A DNA stretch of 13,351 nucleotides, taken from the NCBI GenBank assembly GCA_964473715.1, contig CAYYQC010000025.1, forward strand, positions 1-13,351. The letters are read 5' to 3'. The notes beneath the pieces are model-generated. The model was not told the DNA's origin. It saw only the letters and a list, made by a program, of their open reading frames with translations, and searched no databases. Of this stretch, positions 10,415 through 13,351 are shown piece by piece (position 1 is the stretch's first letter; each line of letters starts with the position of its first letter). The position numbers were made by a program, and so were the translations under genes. Source of the DNA: 2-12-FULL-41-16 sp964473715. Lineage in GTDB: Bacteria; Patescibacteriota; Patescibacteriia; Magasanikbacterales; UBA922.

Positions 10415-11287
10415 ATGAAAACCTATTTGGATATTGTCAAAAAAATTATTACTGAAGGCACCCTCAAAGCTGATCGCACTGGCACAGGCACGATTGCGAT
10501 TGCTGGGGCAATTTTTGAACATGACATGGCCACTGGATTTCCATTACTCACCACCAAAAAAATGCCGTTCAAGGTGATTGCCAGTGAATTGGAATTTTTT
10601 ATTAAAGGCATTACTGACAAAGAGTGGCTCCGCGATCGCAACAATCACATTTGGGATGAATGGGCTCGGCCAAGTAAGGCACCTTACGGTCACACGGCTC
10701 ACGCCAAAGAAGCCATGTTCAAAGAACGTGATCTCGGTCCAGTCTATGGTTTTCAATGGCGGCATTTTGGCGCCAAGTACATTAGTTATGATACAGATTA
10801 CACTGGTCAAGGCGTGGATCAATTTAAGAATCTCGTCGAAGGAATAAAAAAAGATCCCAGCAGTCGCCGTTTAATTGTTAATTCGTGGAATGCCAGTATG
10901 CTTAGTGATATGGGTTTACCACCTTGTCACTATAGTTTTCAAGTAACGGTTTTGGATGGTCGGTTGAATTTATTATGGAACCAACGCTCAGTAGACACCA
11001 TGCTTGGTTTGCCTTTTAATATTGCGAGTTACGCTTTATTGTTGCACTTACTCGCCAAAGAAACAGGCTTGCAAGAAGGAAAATTAGTTGGTTTTTTATC
11101 AGATGTACATATTTACCAAAATCATTTGGAAGGTGTTAAAGAACAAATTTTCCGCGATCCAAATTTATACAAATTACCAACCCTTCACACAGAAAATTTC
11201 ACTTCCATTTTTAATTGGAATTACGAAGATACTCGCCTCGTGGGTTATGAAAGTTACCCAAAAGTTAGTTTTCAAATTGCAGTTTAA
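10415..11287 (+). CDS. thyA: Thymidylate synthase (ThyA)
   Basis: A 290-aa folate-dependent thymidylate synthase converting dUMP and methylene-tetrahydrofolate to dTMP and dihydrofolate. The catalytic Cys171 sits in GLPPCHYSFQ; Arg21 (DRTGTGT) and the Arg pair 151-152 (SSRRLIVNSWN) bind phosphate; NQRSVDTMLGLPFNIASYALL (189-209) includes the dUMP-contacting Asn202. It is somewhat longer than the 264-aa E. coli enzyme because of the segment around 85-107, as in several other bacteria. The start ATG lies 9 bases after dut in an A-rich, non-SD context. DHFR follows directly, needed because this enzyme oxidises its folate cofactor. Confidence 0.98.
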   Translation: MKTYLDIVKKIITEGTLKADRTGTGTIAIAGAIFEHDMATGFPLLTTKKMPFKVIASELEFFIKGITDKEWLRDRNNHIWDEWARPSKAPYGHTAHAKEAMFKERDLGPVYGFQWRHFGAKYISYDTDYTGQGVDQFKNLVEGIKKDPSSRRLIVNSWNASMLSDMGLPPCHYSFQVTVLDGRLNLLWNQRSVDTMLGLPFNIASYALLLHLLAKETGLQEGKLVGFLSDVHIYQNHLEGVKEQIFRDPNLYKLPTLHTENFTSIFNWNYEDTRLVGYESYPKVSFQIAV

Positions 11288-11296
11288 TTTTTGCCT

Positions 11297-11767
11297 GTGT
11301 CATTATCTTTAATCGCCGGAATTTCCAAAAATAATTGCATTGGCAAAAACGGCCAATTGCCTTGGGATATTCCAGAAGATTTAAAACATTTTCGCGAAGT
11401 GACTGCTGGCAAAACTGTTCTCATGGGCCGTAAAACTTGGGAATCATTGCCAGAAAAATTCCGTCCTTTGCCAAAGCGCACTAATATTATTATTACGCGC
11501 CAAACAGATTACTCAGTTCCTGCAGGCGTGAAAGTGTATGCAACTATTGATGAAGCCACAGCCGCACACCCAAGTGAAGAAATCATGGTCATTGGTGGTG
11601 CTGAAATCTATCGCCAAACCATTGATATTGCTGATACACTATACATGACTCATATTGATCAAACTGTAGACGGTGATGCCTTTTTCCCAACTATTAATTT
11701 AACCATCTGGAAAGAAACAGCACGCGAAGATCATGACGGCTATTCATTTGTGACCTACCAAAAATAA
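11297..11767 (+). CDS. folA: Dihydrofolate reductase
   Basis: A 156-aa NADPH-dependent reductase regenerating tetrahydrofolate from the dihydrofolate made by ThyA. Family marks: SLIAGISKNNCIGKNGQLPW at the N terminus, PWDIPEDLKHF with the substrate-binding acid Asp28, VLMGRKTWESLP (41-52), and VIGGAEIYRQ (98-107) for NADPH binding. The start is uncertain: TTG 11291 and GTG 11297 are both in frame with no SD. I give GTG because the N terminus MSLSLIAG then matches the usual three or four residues before LIA. thyA ends 9 bases before the GTG. The pairing of thyA and folA in one operon is common among bacteria and phages. Confidence 0.93.
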   Translation: MSLSLIAGISKNNCIGKNGQLPWDIPEDLKHFREVTAGKTVLMGRKTWESLPEKFRPLPKRTNIIITRQTDYSVPAGVKVYATIDEATAAHPSEEIMVIGGAEIYRQTIDIADTLYMTHIDQTVDGDAFFPTINLTIWKETAREDHDGYSFVTYQK

Positions 11768-11768
11768 T

Positions 11769-12446
11769 ATGCCGGGAATTTTTATTTCAATTGAAGGCAC
11801 CGATGGTTCTGGAAAAGGCACGCAAACCGAGCTCTTGGTTAATCGACTTCGTGCTGAAGGCAAAGAAGTAGAAGTAGTGAGTTTTCCACAATACGGCGAA
11901 TCCAGTGCCGCCGTAGTAGAAGATTATTTGCATGGAAAATTTGGCACAGCCCAAGAAGTTGGCCCGTATCGCGGTTCAGTTTTTTATGCCATTGATAGAT
12001 ACGCTGCTTCAAAAAAAATCCGCGCATGGCTCGCTGAAAATAAAATTGTCATTGCCAATCGGTATGTTGGTTCCAACATGGCACACCAAGGTGGAAAAAT
12101 TTCTAATTCAAGTGAACAGGAAAAATATTTTGCGTGGGTATATAATTTGGAGTATACTATCTTTGCTATTCCCAAACCTGATTTTAGTTTAATCTTACAC
12201 GTTCCCGCGGAAGTAGCGCAGAACTTAGTTGATCAAAAAGAAGCTCGCGAATATTTGCATGGCAAAAAACGCGACATTCATGAAGATGATATCGCCCATT
12301 TAAAAGCAGCGGAAACCACCTATCTCAAAATTGCGCAAACATTTCCTGAATATACAGTCATTGAATGCGCGCCAGGTGGTGAATTACAAAGTGTTGAACA
12401 AGTCCATCAATCTATTTGGACATTAGTAAATTCTCATTTAGCATAA
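11769..12446 (+). CDS. tmk: Thymidylate kinase (dTMP kinase)
   Basis: A 225-aa kinase phosphorylating dTMP to dTDP. The P-loop EGTDGSGKGTQ is at residues 9-19, followed by VVSFPQYGESSAAVVEDYL, which matches the FPxYxxS segment. IDRYAASKKI (near 76) and NRYVGSNMAHQGGK (near 97) correspond to the base- and phosphate-contacting DR(Y/W) and DRYxxSxxAYQ motifs; the second begins with Asn instead of Asp. A lid-like KEAREYLHGKKRDIHEDD region follows. Asn for Asp there is worth noting but also occurs in related kinases. ATG 11769 starts 1 base after folA. This completes a dUMP-to-dTDP route in one cluster. Confidence 0.94.
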   Translation: MPGIFISIEGTDGSGKGTQTELLVNRLRAEGKEVEVVSFPQYGESSAAVVEDYLHGKFGTAQEVGPYRGSVFYAIDRYAASKKIRAWLAENKIVIANRYVGSNMAHQGGKISNSSEQEKYFAWVYNLEYTIFAIPKPDFSLILHVPAEVAQNLVDQKEAREYLHGKKRDIHEDDIAHLKAAETTYLKIAQTFPEYTVIECAPGGELQSVEQVHQSIWTLVNSHLA

Positions 12447-12448
12447 TT

Positions 12449-13195
12449 ATGCTTATCTCTGTCACTGACCTCATTAAACAAACCTTTCGTTTTTACACAC
12501 AACATTTTGGTCTTATTTTAAAATATCTTTTATTTGTAATTGGCGCATGGTTGCTGATTGTTTTGAATTCTGGAATCGGTTTTAACATTTCTGCTTTTGA
12601 AACTTTAAACGGACAACGTGTTTCCATTGTTATTTCCCTACTATTGCAAGTAGTATTCCTAATTATTTCTTATATTGTTCTCTTAGCATTCAAACGTGGC
12701 ATGGCTCATATTGTACGAGGTACCTTACCTACTTCAGTTTTTAAAGAAATTCTCCAAACCAGAAAAATATTTTGGAAAGCCATTGGTGTCAGCATTCTCT
12801 ACGGTCTTGCAATTATTAGTGGTTCATTATTAATCATTGTACCAGGCATTATCTTTGCGTTGTGGTTTTACTTTTCACGCTTTGCCGTGATTTTAGATAA
12901 TCAGCGCCCAATGGAAGCCATGAAATTTAGCAAGAAAATAGTGGCCGGACGTTTTGGTGCAGTGCTATGGCGATTATGCGCCCCTACTCTCATCTATGTT
13001 CTTGTATTCGGAAGTATTAGTTGGGCGATTTTAACTCCAGGTGAGTATTTTTGGGCCTCTACAGGAAATGTGCCTGTGTATATTTTGACTGCGGCCTTAA
13101 CTACCATCTTCAATTTCCTTATTATTCCAATCACCACCATTACCCCAATTCTCTTATACGAACATCTCAAAGCCACACCAGAGCCTATTGAATAA
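12449..13195 (+). CDS. Multi-pass membrane protein, glycerophosphodiester phosphodiesterase membrane-domain-like
   Basis: A 248-aa integral membrane protein with about six hydrophobic segments: roughly 24-40 (LLFVIGAWLLIVL), 62-82, 110-128, 128-148 (IVPGIIFALWFYFSRFAVIL), 178-198 and 215-238. The segment LLIIVPGIIFALWFYFSRFA followed by NQRPMEAMKFSKKIVAGRF is the most telling: a PGI...W...F...A.ll...EAl..S..l.kGr pattern shared by bacterial membrane domains of the glycerophosphodiester phosphodiesterase type and related uncharacterised families. No catalytic domain is attached, so no activity is claimed. The ATG 12449 is 2 bases after tmk, so it is probably co-transcribed, though its function need not be related to nucleotide metabolism. 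A strong terminator follows. Confidence 0.8.
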   Translation: MLISVTDLIKQTFRFYTQHFGLILKYLLFVIGAWLLIVLNSGIGFNISAFETLNGQRVSIVISLLLQVVFLIISYIVLLAFKRGMAHIVRGTLPTSVFKEILQTRKIFWKAIGVSILYGLAIISGSLLIIVPGIIFALWFYFSRFAVILDNQRPMEAMKFSKKIVAGRFGAVLWRLCAPTLIYVLVFGSISWAILTPGEYFWASTGNVPVYILTAALTTIFNFLIIPITTITPILLYEHLKATPEPIE

Positions 13196-13199
13196 TTGC

Positions 13200-13228
13200 A
13201 AAAAACACTCCATTCCGGGGTGTTTTTT
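13200..13228 (+). terminator. Terminator of the dTMP operon
   Basis: AAAAAACACTCC (13200-13211) pairs with GGGGTGTTTTTT (13217-13228) across ATTCC, with one G-T pair. It lies 4 bases after the membrane protein stop and separates the operon from gatB. Confidence 0.9.
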
Positions 13229-13281
13229 AAAAAGAAAAAAGCCTTTTCAAGTCTAAAAAATAATGATAGGATAGGCAGGAT

Positions 13282-13351
13282 ATGGAACTTATCCCAATTA
13301 TCGGTTTAGAAGTACACGTGGAACTCGCCACCAAAAGCAAGATGTTTTGTG
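13282..13351 (+). CDS. gatB: Asp/Glu-tRNA amidotransferase subunit B, N-terminal end (partial)
   Basis: Only 23 codons are present, running off the window. MELIPIIGLEVHVELATKSKMFC matches the conserved GatB start, where IGLEVHxxLxTxSKxFC leads into the zinc and glutamine-derived ammonia-tunnel domain. GatCAB converts mischarged Glu-tRNA(Gln) or Asp-tRNA(Asn) to the correct amide, which suggests the cell lacks at least one direct synthetase. The ATG has GGCAGG a few bases before it (13274-13279), a weak SD at a short distance. No consensus promoter is evident in 13229-13281. Confidence 0.9.
   Translation, partial: MELIPIIGLEVHVELATKSKMFC

Noticed and set aside
1..13351. CRISPR array or other regularly spaced repeats
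   Set aside because: No repeated 20-40-base units with spacers were seen, and no Cas-like proteins are encoded.

Overview
The window looks like a piece of a small, AT-leaning genome of the Candidate Phyla Radiation (Patescibacteria). This is inferred from gene content: an orphan PemK/MazF-type toxin, two TrmB-family regulators, a compact dTMP-synthesis cluster, ribosomal protein genes L11 and L1 pulled apart, and housekeeping starts that almost all lack a Shine-Dalgarno (SD) sequence (typically an A/T-rich stretch ending in atATG). The standard bacterial code fits every ORF. The exact lineage cannot be named from this window.

Layout. (1) 1-50: the last codons of rplK (L11), then a terminator. 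(2) 51-4134: about 4 kb lying between rplK and rplA, which are usually adjacent. It holds a MazF-like toxin gene, a candidate small RNA antisense to the toxin 3' end, a TrmB regulator divergent from a GC-rich gene of unknown function, a D-2-hydroxyacid dehydrogenase with a GNAT acetyltransferase, a tRNA-like RNA with its own terminator, and a ~75-nt small RNA with a consensus promoter and a terminator. (3) 4135-4824: rplA with its own promoter and leader hairpin. (4) 4872-6447: a second TrmB regulator divergent from a second GC-rich unknown gene. (5) 6633-8857: two tandem paralogous unknown genes and a protein ending in a phosphohistidine swivel domain. (6) 8931-12446: dCMP deaminase, P-loop kinase, dUTPase, thyA, folA and tmk, followed by a membrane protein. 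(7) 13282-13351: the start of gatB.

How genes work together. dCMP deaminase and dUTPase both yield dUMP. ThyA methylates it to dTMP, DHFR regenerates tetrahydrofolate, and Tmk phosphorylates dTMP. The extra P-loop kinase probably acts on a nucleotide of the same pathway. The two TrmB/GC-rich-gene modules have the same design: facing sigma70-type promoters, a shared TTRGCYAA palindrome just downstream of -35 boxes, two leader hairpins, and an SD sequence.

Most interesting signals: a 14-nt perfect complementarity between a small RNA (3957-4032) and the anticodon-like hairpin of the tRNA-like RNA (3807-3880); a repeated cassette of three DnaA-box-like 9-mers with identical spacing upstream of both the toxin gene and the tRNA-like gene; a candidate antisense RNA overlapping the toxin stop codon; and the duplicated TrmB/GC-rich gene design. 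All are read by eye; no searches or folding were run.
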